Positions 47,103-56,806 of a DNA stretch of 64,000 bases are shown one piece after another. The number at the start of each line of letters is the position of its first letter. Within the stretch, counting starts at the first letter, position 1. Under the pieces are notes generated by a model. That model had not been told where the DNA came from. It worked only from the letters and a program-made list of their open reading frames with translations, and searched no databases. Source of the stretch: Sodalis sp. dw_96 (lineage in GTDB: Bacteria > Pseudomonadota > Gammaproteobacteria > Enterobacterales > Enterobacteriaceae); assembly GCF_018449575.1 (NCBI RefSeq), contig NZ_JAAVUT010000018.1, forward strand, positions 1-64,000. Reading direction: 5' to 3'. The position numbers and the translations under genes are program-made.

Positions 47103-47786
47103 CTACGGCAGGATGAGCCGGTGCTCCCCCTTTTCAATAAGCATTCCACGAACAATAAAACCCACGATAATATCGTTTATCTTTTTCCAGTCATTATTTT
47201 TAGAAAAATCACCGAATAAAGGTGATACCCGGTGACGAAAAGACGTTGGGTAAAATGTTACACCCAGAGCGCACGAGTATAACCAATGAAAAACATCTGG
47301 TTCATAATTTGACAGCACCTCTTGTGTCAGAGCGTGCAGTAAAAATGTCACGCCATGGAATAACTCGGTAATGACTTTAACCATACCTTCGGATGGCTCG
47401 GTGAGGACCGCACCGTAAAGCTGACGTATGGCTTCGGCTCCGTTTTTATCGGCCCATTCTGGATTGACGGAAGGGCACACCCACGCGGAAATGATTTCTT
47501 TCAACTCGACCGCTTCTCCCTGTTGCAAGCGAAGTTGGCAGCCGCGCAGCCCCTCGAACTGTTTGTCCCTTACCGGCCCGAGCCTGCGTTCAAAGACCTC
47601 CTGTAAAAAGCTTTCCTTGGAATTCCAGTGATAGGTGAGCGTACCGATGCCAGCACCGGCTTCGGCGGCGATAATACGCATGGAGGCACCTTCGTATCCC
47701 ATACGGATAAAGACCCGTTCCGCGGCATCCAGATAGCTGCTTCGCCTGGCGCTTGAGACTGAGTTGCCCTCCCTGTCATTCTTCAT
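47103..47786 (-). CDS. TetR-family regulator upstream of reductase cluster
   Basis: ATG 47786 (MKNDREGNS) is preferred over the AT-rich extension to 47846. The helix-turn-helix region reads AERVFIRMGYEGASMRIIAA followed by GIGTLTYHWNSKESFLQEVF. The C-terminal domain has no assigned ligand. It diverges from the NmrA/SDR operon with a 631-base gap that contains a 16-bp palindrome, so it is the prime candidate for controlling that operon. The panE-like pseudogene lies downstream on the same strand. Confidence 0.85.
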   Translation of the reverse strand: MKNDREGNSVSSARRSSYLDAAERVFIRMGYEGASMRIIAAEAGAGIGTLTYHWNSKESFLQEVFERRLGPVRDKQFEGLRGCQLRLQQGEAVELKEIISAWVCPSVNPEWADKNGAEAIRQLYGAVLTEPSEGMVKVITELFHGVTFLLHALTQEVLSNYEPDVFHWLYSCALGVTFYPTSFRHRVSPLFGDFSKNNDWKKINDIIVGFIVRGMLIEKGEHRLILP

Positions 47787-47846
47787 ATTTTTGTCCCTCA
47801 GCAAAAGAGTAATCCTCAATATTGGCAGAGTTGAATTGAGTATCAA

Positions 47847-48417
47847 TAAGTTACCGCATCAAAAAGGAAAATGCTATTCATAAAAGTGCTTATAAATGCA
47901 AAAATTATTTATTTTTATTGTTTATGTAAATATAAAATACAGTATTAGATTTTTTAAGAATTATAGAGAAATTTAGCAAATGTTCAGTGCAATAATTTTA
48001 AAATTGATAATAACTCAGCCAAAAGTAGCCCATGATATGTTTGTTGAAAGTTAAATATGTTAATAAAATAGCTATGTTTCATGCTGGCAAACCCTTTTTT
48101 TATCAAAAAATGCTATTTTTTGATGATTTAAGCTATTAAAAATGAGAGCAACGATTTTCTGATTAAATTTGTGATCAGACAGGGTTATTTTAATCAAAAT
48201 ATGATCGTACGATCGTACGAAGTTGCAATAGGTATTGCCAAAAATAAATCTGACTTTTTGGGTCTGCGGGAAAGCTTTATCCATGAATAATTGAGATGGT
48301 CAGATGGTGTTGGCAATAACGATGTTTTCTCTGGTTGCGATGATAAATAACGCGATGACTATCTCGCATTATCGCTGGGTTCTTCACATCTATCCACACG
48401 GGATAAAAGGAATCAGT
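47847..48417. other. AT-rich divergent regulatory region
   Basis: No gene is supported here; the upstream extension of the following gene to 48304 lacks a proper ribosome site. The region contains the palindrome at 48205-48220 and likely the divergent promoters of the TetR gene and the reductase operon. Confidence 0.55.
48205..48220. promoter_or_regulatory. Perfect 16-bp palindrome, candidate operator
   Basis: TCGTACGATCGTACGA reads identically on both strands. It lies about 200 bases upstream of the first NmrA-like gene and 420 bases upstream of the TetR gene. Length and symmetry fit a TetR-dimer operator, though the distance to the genes means the promoters must be far from the starts. Inference only. 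Confidence 0.5.
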
Positions 48418-49362
48418 ATGTATATTATTACTGGTGTTGACGGACATTTCGGCAGTTCGGTCGCTGAGCTTTTATTGGGGGCAATACCCGGCGATCAACT
48501 TATATTTACCACTCCCTTTCTCGACAAAATTCCTCCTGCTCGTATTGAACGTTGGCGCGACAGCGGCGTACAGGTCAGGATCGGCGATTATGATGATCCC
48601 GACGGTCTTACCGAAGCGTTTAAAGGGGGGGAACGCCTCTTTATGCTGTCGGCAATGAAAGTCGGACCGGTACGGCAAAGGGAGCATAAGAATGCCATTG
48701 AGGCGGCGATTAACGCCGGGGTGAAATACCTGGTGTATACCTCCTACATCGGCGGCGAAAAGGATAATGCCGAGGCCATTGTCACCGTCGATCACCACTA
48801 TACCGAGGAATTGATCAAGCTATCCGGCCTGCAGTGGAATGTCATGCGGGATTCCATGTATATGCAGACCATGGCCAATCAAATGGCGCAGGTGGGGTTC
48901 GATACCGGTAATTGGCGGGTCAATGAAGGTGAGGGCCGTATCGGTTTTGTGGCCCGCGAAGATTGTATCCGCGTGGCCGTTGCCCTGCTACTCGGCAAGG
49001 GTGAGCCCCATACCGCCTATGATATTACCGGTTCCGAGGCCCTCTCTTATCCCGATATTTTCCGTATGGTCATGACGCTCGCCGGTCGTGATGACGTGGA
49101 ATACCTCGAAGTCAGTGACGACGAACTCTATGCCTTCTGGGATTCATTGCATGTGCCGCGTGAAGCTACCGGCGACTTTTCCCGTTCTCCCACGCCCTGG
49201 TGCAGTGATGACATGGTGTCCTACGGACGCTGTGTCCGTCAGGGCGATATGGATCTCGTGACCGATCATGTCGAAAAACTGACCGGTCGTAAGCCGATCC
49301 GCATGGGGGAAGTTCTCGCAGCAGCAGCGGCTAGCTGGCCCAAGGCGCCGGCGAAGGCCTGA
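48418..49362 (+). CDS. NmrA-like NAD(P)-binding reductase, first copy
   Basis: 314 residues. ATG 48418 has AAAGGA upstream and starts MYIITGVDGHFGSSVAELL, an atypical-SDR Rossmann motif (GxxGxxG type). KYLVYTSYIGG and DHHYTEELIKLSGLQWNVMR follow, as in NmrA/QOR2 (YtfG)-type NAD(P)H:quinone oxidoreductases. These lack the classical Tyr-x3-Lys pair. Its C-terminus carries TPWCSDDMVSYGRCVRQGDM, shared with the paralogue at 51078. First gene of the reductase cluster. Substrate unknown. Confidence 0.85.
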   Translation: MYIITGVDGHFGSSVAELLLGAIPGDQLIFTTPFLDKIPPARIERWRDSGVQVRIGDYDDPDGLTEAFKGGERLFMLSAMKVGPVRQREHKNAIEAAINAGVKYLVYTSYIGGEKDNAEAIVTVDHHYTEELIKLSGLQWNVMRDSMYMQTMANQMAQVGFDTGNWRVNEGEGRIGFVAREDCIRVAVALLLGKGEPHTAYDITGSEALSYPDIFRMVMTLAGRDDVEYLEVSDDELYAFWDSLHVPREATGDFSRSPTPWCSDDMVSYGRCVRQGDMDLVTDHVEKLTGRKPIRMGEVLAAAAASWPKAPAKA

Positions 49363-49397
49363 ATGCAGTTCATCATCGACAGAGGAGTAAAAAGATT

Positions 49398-50162
49398 ATG
49401 GGACGACTCAGCAATAAGGTAGCGGTGGTCACCGGTGCCACCTCGGGTATCGGCGAGGGCGTAGCCCTGATGTTCGCCGCTGAAGGCGCCAAAGTGGTCG
49501 GCGTCGGGCGCAATGATAAAAAAGGTGCCGAACTGGTCAAAAGAATTACCGACGCAGGCGGGGAAGCCACCTTCATTCGGGCGGATTTACTGCAGAAAGA
49601 AAATGTATCTGCCATTAGAAATACGGCGCTTAAAGCTTACGGCCAGGTTGATGTGCTGGTGAACGGGGCGGGCGTGCTGGTGCATAAACCCTTTCTGCAA
49701 CAAAACGACGCCGATCTCGACCTGATCCTGGAGACCAACTTCCGCTCCTGCGTGTGGACCATGCAGAGCTTCATCCCGGTTATGGTTGAGGCCGGCGGCG
49801 GCAGTATTATCAATATTGCTTCTATTTCCGCTATTTGGCCGGAAAGCAATGCCTATTTCTACGGGGCGATGAAGGCCGCCGTTAACAAGCTCTCCCGCGA
49901 TGTTGCCCGTGAGTTCGCCAGACAACATGTGCGTATCAATACCATTTTACCCGGGCCGACGGATACACCCATGGTGCCGGATTACGTTAAAAACGACCCG
50001 GCGGTGATGCAGGAAGTGATCGATACGTTGGCGCTGCTCGGCCGGCTGAGCACGCCGGAAGATATTGCCTATGCCGCGGTATACCTGGCATCAGACGAGT
50101 CGCTGATGGTTACCGGCCAGCAGATGGTGGTAGACAGCGGGGTCACGATCAGTAACCCCTAA
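49398..50162 (+). CDS. Classical short-chain dehydrogenase/reductase, first
   Basis: 254 residues. Cofactor motif VTGATSGIGEG, NGAG-type strand VLVNGAGVLVHKP, catalytic Ser in IINIASISAIWPE and Tyr/Lys in YFYGAMKAAVNK, and the C-terminal ASDESLMVTGQQMVVDSGVT. The sequence fits FabG/glucose-dehydrogenase-like oxidoreductases; VGVGRNDKK with Arg after the second strand suggests NADP preference. AGAGGAG precedes the start. Follows the NmrA-like gene by 35 bases, so it is co-transcribed. Substrate not determinable. Confidence 0.9.
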   Translation: MGRLSNKVAVVTGATSGIGEGVALMFAAEGAKVVGVGRNDKKGAELVKRITDAGGEATFIRADLLQKENVSAIRNTALKAYGQVDVLVNGAGVLVHKPFLQQNDADLDLILETNFRSCVWTMQSFIPVMVEAGGGSIINIASISAIWPESNAYFYGAMKAAVNKLSRDVAREFARQHVRINTILPGPTDTPMVPDYVKNDPAVMQEVIDTLALLGRLSTPEDIAYAAVYLASDESLMVTGQQMVVDSGVTISNP

Positions 50163-50258
50163 GCCGGGTGAGGTGCCGGGCGACGGGGCTGAATCGGGCA
50201 CAGCGTTATTGTCAGGCGCCTATCTCTATCGGTTTTTATAAATCAACAGGAGGGCAAA

Positions 50259-51014
50259 ATGAGTGATGCAGGTATCCTCAAGAACAAGGTCGCCGTCGTG
50301 GTGGGCAGTACGTCTGGCATCGGAGAGGCCATTGCGCGTGAATTCAGCGCCCAGGGGGCGAAAGTCGTCTTATCCGGCCGGCGGACAGAGCGCGGGCAAT
50401 CGATTGTCGACGAGATCCTCGCGGCAGGTGGCGAGGCGGTTTTCATCCGTACCGATGTCTCGGTTCCGGTCGATATCGAACGGCTCATCGCGTCGTCGGT
50501 CAGCCGGTTTGGCGCGCTGGACATTTTGGTCAATAACGCCGCGCTTGAACTGACCCGGCCGCTGGCGGAGTGCACGGCTGAAGATTTTGATCGGGTGATC
50601 AATACCAACCTGCGCAGTTATTTCCTGGCTTCCGTGCACGCGCTGAAAATCATGACACAGCAGCGGCGCGGGGTGATCCTTAACGTCAATTCCGTTACCG
50701 CCGAACATCCCGCTCCCGGTATCGGACTGTATTCCATGGCTAAAGGCGCGGTACGGCAGCTGACCCGTACTCTGGCTCTGGAAAACGCACACCTGGGGAT
50801 ACGGGCCAATGAGATCAATCCCGGGCTGATCCAGACAGAGATATTCAATGATCCGACGGCGGCAAAGGTGGCAGAGTTTGGCGTAAGCCAAACTCCTATC
50901 GGCCGAATTGGTACTCCGGAGGAATGTGCCAAAGCAGCGTTGTATCTTGTTTCCGATGACGCAGGTTTTACCACCGGCGCGTCGCTGGTGATTGATGGCG
51001 GTTTAACAATATAA
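50259..51014 (+). CDS. Classical short-chain dehydrogenase/reductase, second
   Basis: 251 residues with VVGSTSGIGEAIAREF, LVNNAALELTRPL, Ser in LNVNSVTAEHPAP, Tyr/Lys in GLYSMAKGAVRQL and SDDAGFTTGASLVIDGG. The residues after the second strand (LSGRRTERG, Arg-Arg) favour NADP(H). AGGAGGG is the ribosome site. It is related to but clearly different from the first SDR (about one-third identical by eye), so the pair is likely to act at two steps. Confidence 0.9.
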   Translation: MSDAGILKNKVAVVVGSTSGIGEAIAREFSAQGAKVVLSGRRTERGQSIVDEILAAGGEAVFIRTDVSVPVDIERLIASSVSRFGALDILVNNAALELTRPLAECTAEDFDRVINTNLRSYFLASVHALKIMTQQRRGVILNVNSVTAEHPAPGIGLYSMAKGAVRQLTRTLALENAHLGIRANEINPGLIQTEIFNDPTAAKVAEFGVSQTPIGRIGTPEECAKAALYLVSDDAGFTTGASLVIDGGLTI

Positions 51015-51077
51015 CGGTGGTTCTAAACGCGATGGGTCGATTTATCTGAAGATTTTAAACAATGAGGATGAAAAGTT

Positions 51078-51998
51078 ATGAGCAAAATTATCATCACCGG
51101 CGTGGATGGCCAGTTCGGCGGTATTGCGGCTGAGCACGCGCTCAAGCGAAAACCGGCGGGAGAGCTGATTTTCACCAGCCCGTTTCCGGAAAAAATCAGC
51201 CATTACCAGGATAAAGGTGTGGAGGTACGAAAAGCAGATTTTTCCAGTAAGGACTCGTTGACAAAAGCCTTTGCGGGCGGGGAAAGCATATTGTTGATTT
51301 CCATGCCCATTGTCGGGGACGAACGCGTCGCTATGCATACCCGTGCGATTGAAGCGGCAAAAGCAGCGGGCGTCCGCCATATTGTGTATACCTCGATAGT
51401 GGGCGCTGGCGACCCCGCTAATGATGCGCTGGTGACCATTGATCATAATGCCACTGAAGAATTGATTAAAGATTCCGGGCTGACCTACAAAATTGCCCGC
51501 AATGGCCAGTACAGCGAGGCGATCACGGAATATTCCCTGCCCTCTGCTTTTCAGACCGGTAAGTGGACCGTCAATGAAGGCGATGGACAAATGGCCTATA
51601 TCTCTCGTCGGGACTGTGCCGAAGCCGCCGCGGCGCTGGTGTGCGGCAAGGGGGATGACAACCACATCTATTATATCACCGGGCCGGAATTGCTGACTAA
51701 ACAGCAAATAGTCACCCTCGCCGAGGACATGACGGGCCGGGAAATTGAGCTCATTGATATTTCCGATGATCAAACCTACGCCTTCTTTGATTCCCTGGGC
51801 GTACCACGGACCACGGCTAATGGCATGGTGGGGTCGCCGATACCCTGGTGCAGCGATGATATGGTGTCTTTCGGCCGTGCGGTGAGGGAAGGTAAAATGG
51901 CGGTCTCTACCGACGATTTCGGCAATATTACCGGCCACAAGGCTGTTTCCCTGCGACAATTAATTGGAGAGGCAATAAAGAAAGGCCTGTATAACTGA
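51078..51998 (+). CDS. NmrA-like NAD(P)-binding reductase, second copy
   Basis: 306 residues starting MSKIIITGVDGQFGGIAAEHA. It is a paralogue of the gene at 48418: both share the GVDGxFG motif, FTxPFxxKI, the DHxxTEELIKxSGL segment and PWCSDDMVSxGRxVRxG near the end. VRHIVYTSIVGAG marks the usual active-site strand. The two copies bracket the two SDR genes, which suggests duplication within a catabolic operon. GAGGATGAAAAG provides the ribosome site. Confidence 0.85.
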   Translation: MSKIIITGVDGQFGGIAAEHALKRKPAGELIFTSPFPEKISHYQDKGVEVRKADFSSKDSLTKAFAGGESILLISMPIVGDERVAMHTRAIEAAKAAGVRHIVYTSIVGAGDPANDALVTIDHNATEELIKDSGLTYKIARNGQYSEAITEYSLPSAFQTGKWTVNEGDGQMAYISRRDCAEAAAALVCGKGDDNHIYYITGPELLTKQQIVTLAEDMTGREIELIDISDDQTYAFFDSLGVPRTTANGMVGSPIPWCSDDMVSFGRAVREGKMAVSTDDFGNITGHKAVSLRQLIGEAIKKGLYN

Positions 51999-52193
51999 AT
52001 GAATAATAGGTGATGACTTTTTTTCTGATGCGATTAAATGTAATGAAAAGCTAATAATCTGCGTCAGTCAAATAGCCATAGAGCATATTATCAGGAAGTA
52101 AAAATCATCCGCGTTTATGTTTTTCTCTACTGAGGAAGATAATTAACTCAATGCGGAGAGAGATATCTGCGCTCAAATCTCCGGGAAATTAAT

Positions 52194-53273
52194 ATGAACA
52201 TTTACTCACTTATTTATATTCGTTGGTTGGTCGGTAAAAAAAGTAATATAAGAGAAAACAGCATAAGCAGTTTAAAAAAATATTGTCGTTCATTCCCGCT
52301 GGCATTTACCCTGGCCGTGACACCCGCTCTGGCTGGGGAAACGGTAATAACCGCCACTCCCGCCGGGGGAAACGATCTCGGCGCCGCGCTGCTGCCACCG
52401 CCGGGATTGTATGGCGCCTTGTCCCTGGTGCCCGCGAGCGGGCGTTCCCTGTTCGATGTGCATGGGGATCGTGTCCATTCTGTTAACGCAAGATTGGAAG
52501 TGTATTCGGTCGCGGCGACCCTGCAGTACGTTTATCCCGGCGAGATTTTTGGCGGCCATGTGTCAAGCCTGATCCAGGGCGCCTATTCACACGCCTGGGT
52601 CAAGATGGATCCCGTATATAACAGTGATTCTTCCGGCATCCAGGATATGTATGTCGACGTGTTCAACTGGTCGAAAAATGTTTCTCGTTCCGGAGCCACG
52701 CCACCGGAAGGCACTCCGGCGATGCCGTCGGCGGGACCTTATGGCTGGATGCCGCTGGGGCTGAATATTTCCGCCGGGCTGGCGATGAAGCTGCCGGTCG
52801 GTCATTACGATAAGGATGAACCGGTGAACACCGGCGCCAATTTGTGGATCATTTCGCCCAACCTCGGTATGACCTGGCTGAGTACCCCCGACCGTGACAG
52901 CACGCTGGGACCGTGGGATGCGAGCTTCCGGGCCTATTACAGCTTCCCGGTTAAAAATCAGGACACCGACTATACCACCGGACAGGTCCTGTCCGTCGAC
53001 TGGGGCGTAGGCCGCTATCTTCGCCCCGATCTTGAAGTGGGTATTGCCGGTGTGTTCCAACAGCAGATCACCAACGACCATCCGCCATCGGATTACACCG
53101 GTTCCCTTGAGAACGGCAACAAATACGCCAATGCGTCCGCCGGTCCGGTGGTGTCTTACACGCTGCCCAACAATATGGGTTCACTCAAGTGGAAATGGCT
53201 GGCTCCGCAGTTTTGGGTGAAAGACGGTATCAGAAATCAGCTCATGATATTGACTTATGCCCGGCAGTTTTAA
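52194..53273 (+). CDS. Outer-membrane MetA-pathway-type (phenol degradation) channel
   Basis: 359 residues. A basic leader with a hydrophobic stretch ends in TPALAGETVI, a probable signal cleavage site. The mature part starts with ATPAGGNDLGAALLPPPGLY and has alternating aromatic strands ending in the outer-membrane-type Phe (TYARQF). This fits the PF13557 family linked to meta-pathway phenol degradation, presumed uptake channels for hydrophobic compounds. A shorter start near the signal is possible (the first 20 residues are unusual). Its place between the reductases and pntAB suggests it admits the pathway's substrate. Confidence 0.8.
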   Translation: MNIYSLIYIRWLVGKKSNIRENSISSLKKYCRSFPLAFTLAVTPALAGETVITATPAGGNDLGAALLPPPGLYGALSLVPASGRSLFDVHGDRVHSVNARLEVYSVAATLQYVYPGEIFGGHVSSLIQGAYSHAWVKMDPVYNSDSSGIQDMYVDVFNWSKNVSRSGATPPEGTPAMPSAGPYGWMPLGLNISAGLAMKLPVGHYDKDEPVNTGANLWIISPNLGMTWLSTPDRDSTLGPWDASFRAYYSFPVKNQDTDYTTGQVLSVDWGVGRYLRPDLEVGIAGVFQQQITNDHPPSDYTGSLENGNKYANASAGPVVSYTLPNNMGSLKWKWLAPQFWVKDGIRNQLMILTYARQF

Positions 53274-53401
53274 CCGATCCTCCGGCTGGAAGTGGAATGG
53301 CGACCGTCGCTAGCCGGGGACATTATCCGCACTGTTGCCGCTGAAGACCGTTTTCTTTCGGTGACAGTGCCAGGTGCTCATTACAGGGCAAAGGAGAAAA
53401 A

Positions 53402-54937
53402 ATGAAGATTGGCGTACCAAAAGAGCAATTACTTCATGAAGCGCGCGTGGCCGCCACGCCGAAAACCGTGGAACAATTACTGAAGCTGGGTTTTTCCGTC
53501 GCTATCGAACGAAATGCGGGTAATCTGGCGAGTTTTGACGACGAGGCTTACCGGGCGGTAGGGGCCGTTATTGAGGACCGCGTTGCCGTCTGGCAGTCCG
53601 ATATTCTCCTTAAGGTTAATGCGCCGCTGGACGATGAAATCGGTTTGCTGCGGGAAGGGGGTATCGTGGTGAGCTTTATCTGGCCGGCACAACATCCCGC
53701 GCTGTTGGAAAAACTGGCTGCCCGCAATATTACCGCGATGGCGATGGACGCGGTGCCGCGTATTTCACGGGCGCAATCGTTGGATGCGCTGAGTTCGATG
53801 TCGAATATTGCCGGCTATCGCGCTATCGTCGAAGCGGCACACGCGTTCGGTCGTTTTTTCACCGGCCAAATCACCGCGGCGGGGAAGGTCCCTCCGGCAA
53901 AAGTGCTGGTGATCGGCGCCGGGGTGGCAGGGCTGGCGGCCATTGGCGCCGCCGGCAGCCTGGGGGCCATTGTGCGCGCTTTTGATACCCGGCCGGAAGT
54001 CAAAGAGCAGATAGAGAGCATGGGCGCGGAATTCCTGCTGCTGGATTTTGCGGAAGAAGCCAGCGGGGCGGGCGGTTACGCCAAAACGATGTCGCCGGAG
54101 TTTATCAACGCGGAGATGGCGCTGTTCGCCGCGCAGGCAAAAGAGGTGGATATTATCGTCACCACGGCATTGATCCCCGGCAAACCGGCACCGAAGCTGA
54201 TTACGCGCGAGATGGTGGAAAGCATGAAACCCGGTAGCGTGATCGTCGATTTGGCGGCGCAGACCGGCGGTAACTGCGCGCTGACGGTTGCGGATACCCT
54301 GGTCACTACCGATAACCGGGTAAAAATCATCGGCTATACCGACCTACCCAGCCGGCTGCCTACCCAGTCTTCCCAGTTGTATGGCACCAACCTAGTGAAT
54401 CTGATGAAGCTGCTCTGTAAGGAAAAGGACGGCAACATCACCGTCGATTTCCACGATGTGGTGATCCGTGGCGTTACGGTTATCCGGGAAGGGGACATTA
54501 CCTGGCCCGCGCCGCCCATCCCGGTTTCCGCCCAGCCGCAACCGGCGCGAAAGACCGTCAACACGGTTGGCGAGCCATCGGCCAAAATCCCTGCATCCCC
54601 CTGGAAAAAATACCTGTTGGCCATCGTGGTTATGGGCCTTTTTGGCTGGCTGGCCAGTGTGGCGCCAAAAGAATTTTTATCCCATTTCACCGTTTTCATT
54701 CTCTCCTGCGTAGTGGGCTACTACGTGGTATGGAATGTAAGCCATGCGCTGCACACGCCGCTGATGTCGGTCACCAATGCCATCTCTGGCATCATTGTGG
54801 TCGGGGCATTGTTGCAGATAGGCCATGGCGGTGCCGTCGCCATCTTGTCATTTATTGCCGTGCTGATCGCCAGCATCAATATTTTCGGTGGGTTCACCGT
54901 CACGCAGCGCATGCTGAAGATGTTCCGCAAAGGTTAA
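53402..54937 (+). CDS. pntA: NAD(P) transhydrogenase subunit alpha
   Basis: 511 residues, closely matching E. coli PntA (510). The NAD(H)-binding domain has [20 protein letters not shown], the [16 protein letters not shown] region and [20 protein letters not shown]. Four membrane helices follow after residue 400, ending [16 protein letters not shown]. With PntB it uses the proton gradient to reduce NADP+ with NADH. AAAGGAG lies nine bases before the start. It is placed directly behind the reductase and porin genes, presumably to supply NADPH to them. Confidence 0.96.
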   Translation: MKIGVPKEQLLHEARVAATPKTVEQLLKLGFSVAIERNAGNLASFDDEAYRAVGAVIEDRVAVWQSDILLKVNAPLDDEIGLLREGGIVVSFIWPAQHPALLEKLAARNITAMAMDAVPRISRAQSLDALSSMSNIAGYRAIVEAAHAFGRFFTGQITAAGKVPPAKVLVIGAGVAGLAAIGAAGSLGAIVRAFDTRPEVKEQIESMGAEFLLLDFAEEASGAGGYAKTMSPEFINAEMALFAAQAKEVDIIVTTALIPGKPAPKLITREMVESMKPGSVIVDLAAQTGGNCALTVADTLVTTDNRVKIIGYTDLPSRLPTQSSQLYGTNLVNLMKLLCKEKDGNITVDFHDVVIRGVTVIREGDITWPAPPIPVSAQPQPARKTVNTVGEPSAKIPASPWKKYLLAIVVMGLFGWLASVAPKEFLSHFTVFILSCVVGYYVVWNVSHALHTPLMSVTNAISGIIVVGALLQIGHGGAVAILSFIAVLIASINIFGGFTVTQRMLKMFRKG

Positions 54938-54947
54938 GGAGAATAAT

Positions 54948-56381
54948 ATGGTACAGATATCGGGTGGACTGGTTACGGCAGCCTATATTATTGCGGCCAT
55001 CCTGTTTATTGGCAGCCTGGCCGGGTTGTCGCAGCATGAAACGTCCCGGCGGGGGAATATTTTCGGCATTACCGGCATGGCCCTGGCCTTGTTGGCGACC
55101 GTTTTTGGACCGGGTTTCACGGTCATCCTGCTGGGGAGGATTGGGGCGGCAATGGTTATCGGCGGGGCCATCGGCGTGTACTTGGCCCGTAAGGTCGAGA
55201 TGACGGGAATGCCGGAGCTGGTGGCGATGCTGCACAGCTTTGTCGGCCTGGCCGCGGTGCTGGTGGGATATAATAGTTATCTTGATCAAACACCGGGAGC
55301 CGAAGCGGTACTGGAAAACATCCATTTGACGGAAGTTTTCCTGGGAGTTTTCATTGGCGCGGTCACCTTTACCGGTTCGGTGGTCGCGTTCGGTAAATTA
55401 CGCGGCACATTTTCTTCGAAGCCGCTGATGCTGCCCCATCGCCACCAGCTGAATCTGCTGGCACTGGTGCTCTCCTTTGCTCTGCTGTGGATATTTATCA
55501 AAGGGGATGTCGTCAGTAACCCCGTGGACGGTGCGGCGTGGATCAGGACGCAGTTTGCGGCCTTGCTGGTGATGACGGTGATTGCCCTGGCGTTTGGCTG
55601 GCATCTGGTGGCGTCAATCGGTGGGGCTGATATGCCGGTGGTCATTTCCATGCTGAATTCCTACTCGGGGTGGGCGGCGGCGGCGGCGGGTTTTATGCTC
55701 GGCAACGACCTGCTGATCGTCACCGGCGCGCTGGTGGGGTCATCCGGTGCCATACTTTCTTACATCATGTGCAAGGCGATGAACCGCTCGTTTATCAGTG
55801 TGATTGCCGGGGGCTTCGGTTCTGACGGCGCCTCTTCCGGCAGTGCGGAAGAAACGGGCGAACACCGTGAAATTACCGCCGAAGAGACGGCGGAGCTGCT
55901 GAAAAATTCCACGTCGGTGATTATCACTCCCGGCTATGGCATGGCGGTGGCGCAGGCCCAATATCCGGTGGCGGATATGACCAAAAAACTACGTGAGCGC
56001 GGCATAAAGGTGCGTTTCGGTATTCATCCGGTGGCCGGCCGGTTGCCGGGGCATATGAACGTGCTTCTGGCGGAAGCAAAGGTGCCCTATGATGTGGTGC
56101 TGGAAATGGATGAAATCAATGATGATTTTATCGATACCGATACGGTGCTGGTGATTGGCGCCAACGATACGGTCAATCCGGCGGCGCAGGAAGATCCGCA
56201 TAGCCCGATTGCGGGCATGCCGGTGCTGGAGGTCTGGAAAGCGCAGAATGTCATCGTGTTCAAGCGCTCAATGAACACTGGTTATGCCGGTGTGCAGAAC
56301 CCTCTGTTCTTTAAGGAAAACACCCAGATGCTGTTCGGCGATGCCAAAGCCAGCGTGGAAGCTATTTTGAAATCTCTCTGA
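54948..56381 (+). CDS. pntB: NAD(P) transhydrogenase subunit beta
   Basis: 477 residues, about 15 longer than E. coli PntB. The membrane domain (about residues 1-270) includes [20 protein letters not shown] and the helix with His in [20 protein letters not shown] (proton path). The NADP-binding domain has [40 protein letters not shown] and [16 protein letters not shown]. Starts ten bases after pntA with AAGGAG. Intact. Confidence 0.96.
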   Translation: MVQISGGLVTAAYIIAAILFIGSLAGLSQHETSRRGNIFGITGMALALLATVFGPGFTVILLGRIGAAMVIGGAIGVYLARKVEMTGMPELVAMLHSFVGLAAVLVGYNSYLDQTPGAEAVLENIHLTEVFLGVFIGAVTFTGSVVAFGKLRGTFSSKPLMLPHRHQLNLLALVLSFALLWIFIKGDVVSNPVDGAAWIRTQFAALLVMTVIALAFGWHLVASIGGADMPVVISMLNSYSGWAAAAAGFMLGNDLLIVTGALVGSSGAILSYIMCKAMNRSFISVIAGGFGSDGASSGSAEETGEHREITAEETAELLKNSTSVIITPGYGMAVAQAQYPVADMTKKLRERGIKVRFGIHPVAGRLPGHMNVLLAEAKVPYDVVLEMDEINDDFIDTDTVLVIGANDTVNPAAQEDPHSPIAGMPVLEVWKAQNVIVFKRSMNTGYAGVQNPLFFKENTQMLFGDAKASVEAILKSL

Positions 56382-56492
56382 CCGGGCTGTGGGTCTGCTC
56401 GGAAGGAGTGAATTAGAGGCGGTTATTTAATCATCCAGCATGCGCTTATATCTTGCCTGGTAAGCTTTGCTATGCATAATACGGGAGGGCCT

Positions 56493-56651
56493 ATGCTGTT
56501 GCTCCTGCGAAATTTGATTTTATGTATAATACTGATACCGATAATGACGTTGTTCTTGCTGGGGATGATATATTCTATAGGTGAAATATCTAACATTATT
56601 TCTCGTATCCCTAAGCATTGGTCACCCTCCGTAAGTAAAAAAAAGAGATAA
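56493..56651 (+). CDS. acrZ: AcrZ-like small efflux-pump partner
   Basis: 52 residues from ATG 56493, four bases after GGGAGGG. One bent hydrophobic helix with the Pro at position 16 (LIPIMTLFLLGMIYSIGEIS) and the following NIIS match AcrZ of E. coli (P16, GLIYGLGEVFNIFS); I count 17 identities over about 49 positions. AcrZ binds AcrB in the inner membrane and alters its substrate range. An AcrB-like pump is encoded at 15069. In E. coli acrZ lies near mod genes; here it follows pntB by 111 bases. Confidence 0.75.
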   Translation: MLLLLRNLILCIILIPIMTLFLLGMIYSIGEISNIISRIPKHWSPSVSKKKR

Positions 56652-56806
56652 AAAAATCTTTATAACCGATAACAAGTCATTATCTCAGGGGTATTGGTGA
56701 TGAATATTCTGAAAAAGGAAATATGAAGGGATGTCCGGTAGACGTCAATCAGATTCCGGCAGGCAGTGACATTTGGACTTGTGGGCAGACACCATTCGGT
56801 GTGACG

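Noticed and set aside
51042-51959. 305-codon open frame on the minus strand
   Set aside because: It is antisense to the well-supported NmrA-like gene at 51078-51998, has His/Arg-rich shadow composition and no family match.
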